Counted from the stretch's first letter, positions 51,148-60,332 are shown. The stretch is DNA of 64,000 bases from Marinoscillum luteum (GCF_044005705.1 NZ_JBIPKE010000019.1:434001-498000); one strand, 5' to 3'. Notes: a model not told the origin generated them from the letters alone. Program-made: numbers and translations.

Positions 51148-52559
51148 TCTGTAATTGCAATAAAATATACATTATTTGCAACCTTCTCATCATTGCCCGC
51201 AGCTCGCCCTCCACTTAAGAACATGAAGGCTGGGTCAACCGCATTGTAAGTATTTGAAGCTATTGGAAGCCATGCAGGAGATGTTTGTTCTTTCGAAGTA
51301 TATTCATAAATGATCTCGCTTAATTCAGAATACCTTACCACCATAACAGTGTTTGTCTGATTGCCCCATGTATCAGTGCATAAGCAGTATGCGTCCTTAT
51401 CAATCAACGTAAAAATCACATATGCATTCCCATTTGCATCAATGGACAGGCCAGAAGGAGAAATTGGAAGTTTGTCACCAATATTTAAACTTTCAGATAA
51501 TGAGGTATAATTCCAATCACCTTCAACATTTCTTTCCGCTAAAATAAGCTCGGTATTACTCTCATAATTTCGCGAATAGATTACTACTGGCAGTCCATTT
51601 GTAGTTACAGACATGGATCCCATTTCCAGGTGACATTCTGAAAGCAGAGGATCTGAACTTCCATCGATCACTTCTACATCGGATGGTGATGCTGGTATCC
51701 TTACTTGCTGGCCTTGAGATAACCAAGTCTGACCATAGTCATCAGAATACATATAACCAATCACATAAAAAGCCATCTCATTTTCATACTGAGAAAGAGA
51801 ACTCATAGATTCCGGCAAGTATTCTGCCACCTTAAAACTGAGATGCATTCTTTGCTTAGAATCCAATACGAATGATTTGCTGTACCTAGTATATCCATTG
51901 GTTCGCCCTGAAGAAAAGGCATATCCCTTATCCACCCAAGATTTGTAAAAACCATTCAATAACTCCTCACCTCCATGCCAATTGCCATCTGGGCTTTTTT
52001 GATAGAAAACCAATGGCCAATGATCGTTCCAGTTTGATTGCCGAGCAATTAGATATAAATTGTCATTACTGTCAATTACCATTGAGGGATAGGTTAACCG
52101 ATCACCGAAGAATTCTACTTCTGACCAACTGGCAATGTCTCCAGGTTTTAGACTTTGCTTATATCTCATTTGAGAAGCATGAGGTCCGTATGCTATGTGA
52201 ATCAAACCTTTACTGTCCAATAACATTGAGGCTCCACCATGATTATCGTCTACATCTTTATCAATGGCTATCGACTGAGTCACCTTTCTAGTTAGTTTAT
52301 TATAGGAGCTAACGTAAACGATAAAATCGTCATCATCATTCCCTAACCATGTGAATAGAATTGTAGAATCAGTTTCTATAAACTTTCCAGAATCTGAATA
52401 TCCAGTAGCTCTTGATGACCCATAATTTGACACATTAATCACTACCGAATCTGTTTGTTGGATCTTTGGGACATTCAAAAAGTCATCTTTCAGATCAAAA
52501 CACCTCACTAATAGAAGTGCTAAGAAGCTATATGAAATAGCATTAATGGTATACGTCAT
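51144..52559 (-). CDS. BNR_4 repeat protein, secreted, unknown function
   Basis: 471 residues. A hydrophobic N-terminus (SYSFLALLLVRC) could be a signal or a loose lipobox at Cys20. The body has the BNR_4 pattern (PF15892): DDNHGGASMLLDSKGLIHIA with YGPHASQMRYKQS, then LTYPSMVIDSNDNLYLIARQ, and a late SPSGLSIDANGNAYVIF. This beta-propeller family includes glycan lyases and related carbohydrate-active proteins. It sits between the nonulosonic acid synthase and the transferase with overlaps on both sides, so it is part of the operon. A role in trimming or modifying the polymer is inferred. Confidence 0.75.
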   Translation of the reverse strand: MTYTINAISYSFLALLLVRCFDLKDDFLNVPKIQQTDSVVINVSNYGSSRATGYSDSGKFIETDSTILFTWLGNDDDDFIVYVSSYNKLTRKVTQSIAIDKDVDDNHGGASMLLDSKGLIHIAYGPHASQMRYKQSLKPGDIASWSEVEFFGDRLTYPSMVIDSNDNLYLIARQSNWNDHWPLVFYQKSPDGNWHGGEELLNGFYKSWVDKGYAFSSGRTNGYTRYSKSFVLDSKQRMHLSFKVAEYLPESMSSLSQYENEMAFYVIGYMYSDDYGQTWLSQGQQVRIPASPSDVEVIDGSSDPLLSECHLEMGSMSVTTNGLPVVIYSRNYESNTELILAERNVEGDWNYTSLSESLNIGDKLPISPSGLSIDANGNAYVIFTLIDKDAYCLCTDTWGNQTNTVMVVRYSELSEIIYEYTSKEQTSPAWLPIASNTYNAVDPAFMFLSGGRAAGNDEKVANNVYFIAITD

Positions 52560-53580
52560 CTTTCAATCTACTTCCTTTCTCCAAGTCAACAGTGAAAGTT
52601 CGACCAATTATTTCAGGTAAGAATCTAGGATGCATGCCATAACCAGGCCTAATGCTTCTTACATTATTCTCCGTAATTAACTCTCCTTTTTTGATATCTT
52701 CAACAACATAAAGGGAGCGAGAAAAATCTTTTCCTTTCTTTTGCTTCTCGGTAAGTGTGTAATCTACTTTACCAATTGCTTTTTCAGCTTCTCGCACTGC
52801 CTTCACCATTTCGGTAAACTCCTTTTCATCTAAAGAAAAAGAAGCATCAGGCCCTCCCACTGAATGATCCAATATAAAATGTTTTTCAATGATTTTTGCT
52901 CCAAAGCATGTAGCCACCACGGGCACTGTGCTTCCCATTGTGTGGTCGGACAGTCCGGAGATAACACCATAGCGTTCTGCCAAATCTTTTACCATTACCA
53001 TATTAGCCTCTTCAATAGGTGCCGGGTAACTTGATGTACATTTTAGCAAGGCAATATTATCATTCCCCATTCTCCTGCAGGCATCCAAAGCTCGTTCTAT
53101 GTCTTTGTGTTCGGCAATACCAGTAGATATAATAATAGGTTTCCCTTGTGAAGCTACATATTCTATTAGAGGAATATCAGTAATCTCAAAGGAGGCAATT
53201 TTATAGGCAGGGGTGTTCAGATTTTTCAAAAAATCTACTGCAGTTTTATCAAAGGGGGAAGAAAAACAAATGAGCCCTTCCTCTGCTGCTGCCATAAATA
53301 AAGCCTCATGCCATTCCCAAGGGGTATAGGCTTCTTTGTACAAATCGTACAGGTTCTTACCTTCCCAGATAGTTCCCTTTATCAGAAAATCGTCCTTGCG
53401 AGAATCAATGGTGATGGTATCTGCCGTATAGGTCTGCAATTTTATACAGTCTGCCCCTGCCCTTTTAGCTGCTTTAATGGTTTCCAAGGCAGTTTCTAAG
53501 CTCCCATTATGGTTCGCTGAAAGCTCTGCGATGATAAATACGGCCTGATTCTCTCCTATTTCTCTATTTTGAATTTTCAC
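52543..53580 (-). CDS. pseI: Pseudaminic acid synthase (NeuB/PseI family)
   Basis: 345 residues. The NeuB barrel has FIIAELSANHNGSLETALE, ADCIKLQTYTADTITID, YKIASFEITDIPLIEYVA, GLSDHTMGSTVPVVATCFGA and EKHFILDHSVGGPDASFSLD; the C-terminal SAF domain has DIKKGELITENNVRSIRPG. The Pse-type phrases (GTIWEGKNLYDLY) favour PseI over sialic or legionaminic synthase. It condenses a 6-deoxy-2,4-diacetamido hexose with phosphoenolpyruvate. It overlaps both its neighbours. Confidence 0.92.
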   Translation of the reverse strand: MKIQNREIGENQAVFIIAELSANHNGSLETALETIKAAKRAGADCIKLQTYTADTITIDSRKDDFLIKGTIWEGKNLYDLYKEAYTPWEWHEALFMAAAEEGLICFSSPFDKTAVDFLKNLNTPAYKIASFEITDIPLIEYVASQGKPIIISTGIAEHKDIERALDACRRMGNDNIALLKCTSSYPAPIEEANMVMVKDLAERYGVISGLSDHTMGSTVPVVATCFGAKIIEKHFILDHSVGGPDASFSLDEKEFTEMVKAVREAEKAIGKVDYTLTEKQKKGKDFSRSLYVVEDIKKGELITENNVRSIRPGYGMHPRFLPEIIGRTFTVDLEKGSRLKDDVYH

Positions 53581-54587
53581 TTTAATCTCCTTTCAAATTT
53601 TAACTCAGTTTCACTCTCAAAAGTGATTTCGTATTTTGCCTTCTTAAATATTTTGATAGACGCCTTATTATCTTTCAATACAAAGCCATAAACTGTTGCT
53701 AGGTCTGGCTTATCATTCAGTAGCTTAGCTACGCCCCTCTCAAGTAAGTACGTGCCAAAACCTTTTCCGGTCGATTGCGAATCAATCAAATAACTAATCT
53801 TTGCAGTTCGCTGGTTTTCTTCTATATCGAAACGGATGGAGCCGGCCTTTTTGTTATTTGCTTCAAGTATATAATAGGCGCAAGCATTGGATCGCAATTT
53901 TTCCTTAAACCACTCCGTATGTGCTTCTTTCGCTATTTCTATTTGATTATAGGCAAAGGCTCTTACTGTTTTATCATTTGCCCATTGATAGGTGACATCC
54001 AAGTCCTCTGATGTTGCCTCTCTCAATATGAATTGATAATAAATTTTCGCATGAATCACTACGTCAATATACTTGCCATCAAAAAAACTATGTTCTCTAA
54101 GTACAGCTTCCTGTTTAAACCCGCTCTTTGCCATTGCGCTATACAACCTAGGCCTTAGATCGAAAGCATAAGTGAAGATTTTATGAAAGTTAAGTTCCTC
54201 AAAAGCTAGCTGTTCTATTAATCCCAAATAAGTAGTCCAGTGAAACTCAAAATGCTCTTTTTCCAATGCGGTATCCATTATAAAGGATATTTCTGCGTTC
54301 TTGTCTACCCAATTAATATGAACTAAGCCTCCGTAGCCAATGCATTTAGAATCCTTTAGATAAGTAAACAGGATTTGATTGGGCTGCTCTTGGTCAAATA
54401 GTTTCAAGACTACATTACTAAAATACTGATCCTGCGCTTCTTTCGTGAGTGGCTTATCTTGCCTGAGGTGATAAATCTGCTCATTGCGCCATTTCATGAT
54501 ATCATAACGATCTTCCATTCTGATGGGTATAATAGAATACTCATCCGATACAAATTTTTGCCGATTTAAAATCTTATAGGAGCTCAT
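53577..54587 (-). CDS. Tandem GNAT acetyltransferase, PseH-like C-terminal domain
   Basis: 336 residues with two GNAT domains. The first (about 15-180) has IMKWRNEQIYHLR, GYGGLVHINW and LEKEHFEFHWTTYL. The second (about 185-330) has LREATSEDLDVTYQWANDKT, AGSIRFDIEENQR, and the acetyl-CoA loop STGKGFGTYLLERGV. The second is like the GNAT domain fused behind PseG in many bacteria. Here the PseG hydrolase domain is absent and another GNAT takes its place. One domain should N-acetylate the 4-amino sugar (PseH step); the other may add a further acyl group. Confidence 0.85.
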   Translation of the reverse strand: MSSYKILNRQKFVSDEYSIIPIRMEDRYDIMKWRNEQIYHLRQDKPLTKEAQDQYFSNVVLKLFDQEQPNQILFTYLKDSKCIGYGGLVHINWVDKNAEISFIMDTALEKEHFEFHWTTYLGLIEQLAFEELNFHKIFTYAFDLRPRLYSAMAKSGFKQEAVLREHSFFDGKYIDVVIHAKIYYQFILREATSEDLDVTYQWANDKTVRAFAYNQIEIAKEAHTEWFKEKLRSNACAYYILEANNKKAGSIRFDIEENQRTAKISYLIDSQSTGKGFGTYLLERGVAKLLNDKPDLATVYGFVLKDNKASIKIFKKAKYEITFESETELKFERRLK

Positions 54588-54674
54588 ATTTAATTTCCGC
54601 CAATTTACAATCAGTCAATTCATCAATATCCTACACCGCTAAAGGGCTCAACCCCACAGTAGAACTTACCCAAA

Positions 54675-55412
54675 TCAATCAATTTTTTTTTGTGTCATTC
54701 CCAGATTAATCTCCTTCATCCAATTATGCTGAGCCAATTCCAACGTAATTTGATCTAAATCAAAGGAACTTTTTGTCAAATGACAAAGTAAAGAAACCAT
54801 CGCATAATCCTGAGGATAATCCACAGTAAATCGAACATCCATATTAGGCAAATTGAATTCAATGATGTTCTTTTTAATCAAATCTGTGTTTGCTATGAAA
54901 TACGTTACATGTTCCTTTTCAGCATTTGTTCTGATCTTACCTATCCTGTCAAGCAAACACGCAGACTTTATTACTTCAAAATTTGAACCTAATGGTAGTC
55001 CTTGTGTTTTCGTATAATCACAATCTGAATCAATATGATATCTAATCGCCTCCGTCAGATACTTGGGATCTATCATTGGGTTATCTCCCGTTAGCCTTAT
55101 TACATGATCAAAATTATATGTTTGGGTAAGATCAAAGAACCTACTTTGCACATCATTTTCATCTCCTCTGAATATTGAAATATTCCTTTTTTTGGCGAAG
55201 ACCTCAATTGGATCATTCTCTTCATTCCTGGAAGTCGCGATAATAATTTGATCAATCAATTCCACCTTCCTAAGAGCCTCTGCTATTCGTCCCAGAATTG
55301 GTGGCCCGTCAGGAAAAGGCATGGGCATAAGTACTTTACCAGGTAGTCGAGTTGACTGAAATCTAGCTTGTATAATAGCACCAATTTTAAGATTTGATTG
55401 TCCACCCACCAT
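54675..55412 (-). CDS. SpsF-type cytidylyltransferase for a nonulosonic acid
   Basis: 245 residues. The start of the GT-A fold reads IGAIIQARFQSTRLPGKVLM, the nucleotide loop of SpsF/PseF-like enzymes, then FRGDENDVQSRFFDLTQTYN and VIRLTGDNPMIDPKYL. It should make the CMP-activated sugar from the PseI product. It overlaps the SDR gene by 26 bases. An 87-base gap separates it from the tandem GNAT gene, the largest gap in the biosynthetic run. Confidence 0.87.
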   Translation of the reverse strand: MVGGQSNLKIGAIIQARFQSTRLPGKVLMPMPFPDGPPILGRIAEALRKVELIDQIIIATSRNEENDPIEVFAKKRNISIFRGDENDVQSRFFDLTQTYNFDHVIRLTGDNPMIDPKYLTEAIRYHIDSDCDYTKTQGLPLGSNFEVIKSACLLDRIGKIRTNAEKEHVTYFIANTDLIKKNIIEFNLPNMDVRFTVDYPQDYAMVSLLCHLTKSSFDLDQITLELAQHNWMKEINLGMTQKKID

Positions 55413-56259
55413 CTACTATGAAATTTTGACCTGTGACAAAACTTGATGCATCAGATACAAGAAATGTAAAAATACCTCCTATTTCTTCAGGAAGCCCGAT
55501 GCGATGTAAAGCTGTTTTCTTTTCTAACCTTTTAATAAATTCTTTATTCTGTTGTACGGTGTATGAGGGAAATGGGCCTGGAGAAATACAATTCACTCTA
55601 ATTCCCTCCTTACCCAAATAACTCGCATAATACTTCGTTAGTTGGATCACTCCAGCTTTACCAGCTCCATAATGTGGAGGGCTTAAGAGTTGAGATAAAC
55701 CATCATAAACATCAAAATCTGGCGCCACTAATCCATACATGGAGGATACATTAATAATGCTACCTCCTTTCATTTTTCTAAAAACAGGAACTATGGCCCT
55801 AATTGATCTAAATAGCGTATTTAGTGTACCATCAATACTAATATTCCATTGAGTGTTGTCCAACTCCTCTGGGTTATTACCTTCCACATAGAACGCATTA
55901 TTAATAATGGCATCAATCCTCTTTTCTTTGTCTAAAACGCTTTCAATTGCCTTCAGCATTGAATCGCCATCCTTAATATCACAGAAAACAAAGTGGATCT
56001 GATCAAAGTTACTTTGCTGGAACTTCTCCATAAATTTTGCTTCCGATCTCCCCAAAACATACACCGTTGCTCCATGATAAGATAAATTATCCACTATGCC
56101 CTTACCCAGATGACCATAGCCCCCAGTAATCAAAACAACTTTATCTTTAGTGGTGATACTTAATGGTTTCGCGCTCAATCTTTGGCCAATTAAAGGGTAA
56201 TAAAATTTGTTCAGAGACAGGTGTTTCAGGGCTTGCAAGCTGTTCATGAACAGCTCCAA
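55387..56259 (-). CDS. Short-chain dehydrogenase/reductase of the nonulosonic acid operon
   Basis: 290 residues from the first ATG. Classical SDR: VVLITGGYGHLGKGIVDNLS, NNAFYVEG, INVSSMYG and the catalytic PPHYGAGKAGVIQLTKYYAS, with the C-terminal DGGW. The ATG at 56259 lies 113 bases inside the aldo/keto reductase gene and adds about 28 residues beyond the usual start; a TTG at 56178 is a plausible shorter start. It would reduce a keto sugar or oxidise a hydroxyl; such a gene is not part of the standard Pse pathway. Confidence 0.88.
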   Translation of the reverse strand: MELFMNSLQALKHLSLNKFYYPLIGQRLSAKPLSITTKDKVVLITGGYGHLGKGIVDNLSYHGATVYVLGRSEAKFMEKFQQSNFDQIHFVFCDIKDGDSMLKAIESVLDKEKRIDAIINNAFYVEGNNPEELDNTQWNISIDGTLNTLFRSIRAIVPVFRKMKGGSIINVSSMYGLVAPDFDVYDGLSQLLSPPHYGAGKAGVIQLTKYYASYLGKEGIRVNCISPGPFPSYTVQQNKEFIKRLEKKTALHRIGLPEEIGGIFTFLVSDASSFVTGQNFIVDGGWTIKS

Positions 56260-57016
56260 CTAAATTGACATTTTGCCTCAACTGTTGAAGGCTATCTATT
56301 CCAATTACAACTTTGTCTATGTAACTATTATAAAGAACATAATTTAATAAAACATTGACTTTACTATCAGCTGAAAGATACATTTCCTGAAACTGTTTCA
56401 TCCAATGTTTGATAGGATCAAAAAAAGAAGGCAAATTTTCTGGTTTTAGAAAAAAAAGTCCCTGTAAAAAGCAAGAACGTGCATGAACTTCAATATTCTC
56501 TTTTCTTAATGTCGAAAAGTGGCCTTCAAATCTATTATCTAATATATTATATGGGATTTGGATAATATCCGGAACCATCCCCATGTCCAAAAGCCTTAAA
56601 AGTTCTTCCGGTCTATATAATGAAAACCCAATTTTCTTGATAATTCCCTCTTCCTTATACCCCATCAATCTCTGCCAGATTGATGGGTTTTTAATCAAAC
56701 AATTGACATTATGAGCCATATATCCGTATAGTTTGTTAACAGCTAATCTTGACAAGCTCTGTCGTAAGTATTCGGATAGTTGAATTTCATCCGTATCAGG
56801 GAATTTGGTCACTAGCTTAAAATCCCCTATCCTCTGCTCCCCAAGCTTTTCTTCGCTATTGCCATAACCATAGGCTGTATCAATCGTATCAATTCCTACC
56901 TCCCTACAATAATCTAAAATAGCTCTTACTTCATTATTCGCTACTATTCCAGATTCATTGCTGATACCATAATCCAAGCCAAATTGAACGGAACCAATTG
57001 CTAATTTATTAATCAA
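56147..57016 (-). CDS. Aldo/keto reductase of the nonulosonic acid operon
   Basis: 289 residues. AKR tetrad visible as DTAYGYGNSEEKLG (Asp and Tyr), LVTKFPD (Lys) and GYMAHNVNC (His); the barrel start is LAIGSVQFGLDYGISN. AKRs of this type occur beside SpsF-like genes in some glycan clusters. It is seven bases after pseC. With the SDR it forms a reductase pair; together they could change the side chain or ring configuration of the sugar. Confidence 0.88.
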   Translation of the reverse strand: MINKLAIGSVQFGLDYGISNESGIVANNEVRAILDYCREVGIDTIDTAYGYGNSEEKLGEQRIGDFKLVTKFPDTDEIQLSEYLRQSLSRLAVNKLYGYMAHNVNCLIKNPSIWQRLMGYKEEGIIKKIGFSLYRPEELLRLLDMGMVPDIIQIPYNILDNRFEGHFSTLRKENIEVHARSCFLQGLFFLKPENLPSFFDPIKHWMKQFQEMYLSADSKVNVLLNYVLYNSYIDKVVIGIDSLQQLRQNVNLVGAVHEQLASPETPVSEQILLPFNWPKIERETIKYHH

Positions 57017-57022
57017 AATATT

Positions 57023-58231
57023 TCAACTTTCTGTTTGATAGAACTTCAATATTGTTTCAATGACAAAGGTAAGATCCCCTTTGGTAAGAGAAGGATACAA
57101 AGGCAAACTAATGCAGTTTTGATAGTAGTTCTCGGCATTTGGCAAGTCACCTTCTTTCCAGCCAAATTGACGATAATATGGCATTAAGTGACATGGAATA
57201 TAGTGGATCTGAGCATAGATATTGCTGTCTCGTAAACGATTGTAAAGCCCAAAGCGATTCTCTACTTCCAATATATACAGGTGATAAGCATGACCCTCTA
57301 CAAACCCTGATTGACTCTTGACAAATGGCTTACCAATAAATGCTTCATTGTAGTCTGATGCTATTTCTCTTCTCCTTTTGATCCCGCCATCAGCTCTTCC
57401 TAACTGACTTAATCCAAGAGCACACTGAAGGTCAGTCAAGCGATAGTTATATCCCAACTCCTGCATCTCCATATACCAACCTGGCCATCCACTATTGGAG
57501 ATTTGTTGTTCACTGGAAGCAAACTCATGAGAATTTTGAAATTCTCCTGAGTCTTTGGTTATTCCGTGTGTACGAAGCTTCAGTAGTTTTTTATATAATG
57601 CTTCATCATTTGTTGTGATCATTCCCCCTTCACCTGCGGCAATATGCTTTACCGGATGAAAAGAAAAAATGGCAAGACCTGCAAACTGTCCATTACCACA
57701 CTTTTGCTCCTGACCCTGGCTGTCGACAAAATAACCACCCGGAGCATGACAGGCATCTTCAATGATCCATAAACCGAATTCATTTGCGAGTTCTCTGAAT
57801 CTTTCCAGATCCACAGCTCTGCCAGCAAAATCAACTGGAATTATTCCTTTGTAGGTTCCCTTTGGCGATGCTTCCAACAGTTCTCGCACCCTATTGATAT
57901 CCAGAAGGTAGGTTTTCGGGTCTATATCAGCAAACACCACTTCTCCTCCACAGTACCTTACACAATTTGCCGAAGCTGCGAAGGTGATCGGTGTAGTAAT
58001 TACCTTATCTCCCTCCTTAACTCCCAAAGCTAAGGCGCAAAGATGTAGAGCTGCCGTACCATTAGCAACCGCTACCGCATATTTTGAGCCAACATAATTA
58101 GCAAAAGCCACTTCAAATTCTTCGATTCGAGGACCTTGAGTCAGGTAGTCAGACCTTAAAGCATCAACTACAGCCTGAACATCCTCATCCGTTATATTTT
58201 GCTTTCCATATGGGATAATCCGCTGCCTCAT
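57023..58231 (-). CDS. pseC: PseC-type UDP-sugar C4 aminotransferase (PLP)
   Basis: 402 residues, DegT/DnrJ/EryC1 family. IPYGKQNITDEDVQAVVDAL opens the chain; GSKYAVAVANGTAALHL, VDFAGRAVDLERF and the Schiff-base lysine in FHPVKHIAAGEGGMI are clear, and ELGYNYRLTDLQCALGLSQL follows. In the Pse pathway it adds the 4-amino group to the PseB product. It overlaps pseB by four bases. Specificity is inferred from that pairing. Confidence 0.93.
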   Translation of the reverse strand: MRQRIIPYGKQNITDEDVQAVVDALRSDYLTQGPRIEEFEVAFANYVGSKYAVAVANGTAALHLCALALGVKEGDKVITTPITFAASANCVRYCGGEVVFADIDPKTYLLDINRVRELLEASPKGTYKGIIPVDFAGRAVDLERFRELANEFGLWIIEDACHAPGGYFVDSQGQEQKCGNGQFAGLAIFSFHPVKHIAAGEGGMITTNDEALYKKLLKLRTHGITKDSGEFQNSHEFASSEQQISNSGWPGWYMEMQELGYNYRLTDLQCALGLSQLGRADGGIKRRREIASDYNEAFIGKPFVKSQSGFVEGHAYHLYILEVENRFGLYNRLRDSNIYAQIHYIPCHLMPYYRQFGWKEGDLPNAENYYQNCISLPLYPSLTKGDLTFVIETILKFYQTES

Positions 58232-59238
58232 ACCTTAAAGTTAGGGTCAACATGCTCAATTATCAGACTTCTTAGCGAATCTATACTTTCCCATTCCGTA
58301 TTCTCTCCGGAATTGTATCGAAAGCCTTGTATTACTTTGGTGGCATTAAATTCTTTGATGTAATCCTGCAAACTCCACTGATGTGTTGCTGGAAGTATGG
58401 CATAGTACTTACCCAGATCATACGTATAAAATGAATCTGAAGCAGTAATCATTTCTTCATGTACCTTTTCCCCGGGACGAATCCCAACTACTGGCTTATC
58501 ACATTCTGGGCCAATCGCTTCGGCTACATCCATTATCTTATAGGAAGGTATTTTTGGGACAAATAGCTCCCCACCCCATGCGTGTTCCAAAGCATGCATC
58601 ACCATATTCACACCACCCTGAAGGGAAATATTAAAGCGTGTCATTTCAGGATCTGTAATGGGTAAGACCCCATCCTTTTTCTTATTAATAAAAAAAGGGA
58701 TTACGGAACCATTAGAGCCCATTACATTACCGTACCTTACTACCGAAAACTTAATGGGGTTATTCCCACGAATGTTGTTGGCCGCTATAAATAGTTTATC
58801 GGAAGTCAGTTTGGTTGCTCCGTATAGATTGATTGGAGCACATGCTTTGTCTGTAGATAAAGCCACTACCCGCTCTACCTTTGTCTTCAGACTGGCATCC
58901 ACCACATTTTGTGCTCCTCCAATATTCGTTTTGATACACTCTTCCGGATTGTATTCAGCAATGGGTACATGCTTCATGGCAGCAGCATGAATTACATAGT
59001 CAATGCCCTGAAAAGCCCTTACCAACCGACTCTTATCACGCACATCCCCAATAAAAAACCTGACCTGGGGGAATTTATCATACGGATACTCCTGAGCCAT
59101 CTGAAACTGCTTTTGTTCATCCCTTGAGAAGATGACTAATCTCTTTACATTGGGATATTTGGTTAAAACATGTTGGGTAAGTGCTTTACCCAGAGAACCA
59201 GTACCTCCAGTAATAAGAATTGATTTATTGTTTAACAT
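58228..59238 (-). CDS. pseB: UDP-GlcNAc 4,6-dehydratase, inverting (PseB)
   Basis: 336 residues. ILITGGTGSLGKALTQHVL, VIHAAAMKHVPIAEYNP and the active site VALSTDKACAPINLYGATKL (Asp, Lys, Tyr and Lys) are those of PseB/FlaA1. It removes water and inverts C5 to give the 4-keto-L-arabino sugar. It overlaps the wzz-type gene by seven bases, so synthesis and export genes are one transcript. Confidence 0.95.
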   Translation of the reverse strand: MLNNKSILITGGTGSLGKALTQHVLTKYPNVKRLVIFSRDEQKQFQMAQEYPYDKFPQVRFFIGDVRDKSRLVRAFQGIDYVIHAAAMKHVPIAEYNPEECIKTNIGGAQNVVDASLKTKVERVVALSTDKACAPINLYGATKLTSDKLFIAANNIRGNNPIKFSVVRYGNVMGSNGSVIPFFINKKKDGVLPITDPEMTRFNISLQGGVNMVMHALEHAWGGELFVPKIPSYKIMDVAEAIGPECDKPVVGIRPGEKVHEEMITASDSFYTYDLGKYYAILPATHQWSLQDYIKEFNATKVIQGFRYNSGENTEWESIDSLRSLIIEHVDPNFKV

Positions 59239-60311
59239 CTCGAAATACTATAATTAATAATTACATATAAACAAACTCCAATTAACCCACTGAATAAAAA
59301 GCTCGCTAAAATCAATACTCGCTTGGGTTTACTTTTTTCCACAGGAACCTTCACCGGCTCCAGCACCGTAAAAACAGGTGTCTCCTCTTTGACTTTAATC
59401 TTTGCCTGTTCCATCTGAGAAGCTAAACCTTTATAAACTTCAAAGGCAATGTTCATCTCATTTTGCAGGCGCTGATACTCTGTCTGTACCATCGAGCTAG
59501 TGATGTTCTTGTTTTGATCCGCAAAACGTGCGACTTGCCTTTGCTTTACCTCATACTCCTTTTCAGCCTCAGCATACCGTTCACGGATAAATTCGAGGTT
59601 TACTTTGGCTTTTCCTATTTTGTATTCTGTCACTTCCACAGTGAGTTTTTTTACCAAGAGGTCTGTCAACCGGGCAGCGGCATAAGGGTCAGGCATCTCG
59701 GTGGTTACAATAATTACTCCCGTCTTGGTGTCTACGGATACATTTACCCTTTCCCGGTACTTTTCCAGTAGCTTCCAGTCGCCTTTGGTCAGGTGGATCA
59801 GGTCATCCGGAGGGTTGGTGGGGGCCACTTCCTCAGCCCTAAAGAGTCCTTTGGCCTTCCCCGGCAGGCCGATGGTATATTCAGCTAAGAAGCCAAAGAG
59901 CGATGGCCTATCGATCTCGGTAAAGTAGGTGTAACTACTCAACAGTGAGTCGAGTTTTTCGAAGCGGATGGGGGTGTGAATGAGTTCTAACTGGAAAGGG
60001 ATGCTTTTCACGATCTCCGGGTAGAGTTCGGGTGTGAGTGATCCGGTGGCTCCCATACCTCCCAAGTCAATCCCAGCCAGACCAGCCAAACCACCCAACC
60101 CACCGAAATTTCCTTTCATCCCCTCTTGATTTTCCGGCATCAGTTTACATGAAGCTTCGTATTCTACTTTGGAGGTGAAAGCGATGAGCAGGCCAACCGC
60201 CATGAAGGTGCCCGTTACTTTCAGGATAAAGCGACGTTTGGACCAGATGACCCGAGCAAGCTCAAGGAGATCAATTACATCTTCTTGCATGACTTTGTTT
60301 GGTTCTTTCAT
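59232..60311 (-). CDS. Wzz-type chain-length determinant
   Basis: 359 residues. Two membrane helices near the ends (about 33-50 and 331-350) enclose a periplasmic coiled-coil region (VNLEFIRERYAEAEKEYEVK); the first helix region VIWSKRRFILKV and the Pro-rich end PVKVPVEKSKPKRVLILASF are Wzz hallmarks. A Gly-rich insert (GLGGLAGLAGIDLGGMG) follows the first domain. No tyrosine-kinase domain is attached. It sets glycan length and heads the nonulosonic acid operon. Confidence 0.92.
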   Translation of the reverse strand: MKEPNKVMQEDVIDLLELARVIWSKRRFILKVTGTFMAVGLLIAFTSKVEYEASCKLMPENQEGMKGNFGGLGGLAGLAGIDLGGMGATGSLTPELYPEIVKSIPFQLELIHTPIRFEKLDSLLSSYTYFTEIDRPSLFGFLAEYTIGLPGKAKGLFRAEEVAPTNPPDDLIHLTKGDWKLLEKYRERVNVSVDTKTGVIIVTTEMPDPYAAARLTDLLVKKLTVEVTEYKIGKAKVNLEFIRERYAEAEKEYEVKQRQVARFADQNKNITSSMVQTEYQRLQNEMNIAFEVYKGLASQMEQAKIKVKEETPVFTVLEPVKVPVEKSKPKRVLILASFLFSGLIGVCLYVIINYSISRC

Positions 60312-60324
60312 ACTAATCCGATCG

Positions 60325-60332
60325 CAAAGATA
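60325..60332 (-). promoter_or_regulatory. -7 promoter box of the wzz-pse operon
   Basis: TATCTTTG on the minus strand, a perfect TAnnTTTG match, 13 bases before the ATG of the Wzz gene, in the 101-base gap after the export gene. It could start the transcript of the whole Pse/Wzx/Wzy run. Confidence 0.6.
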
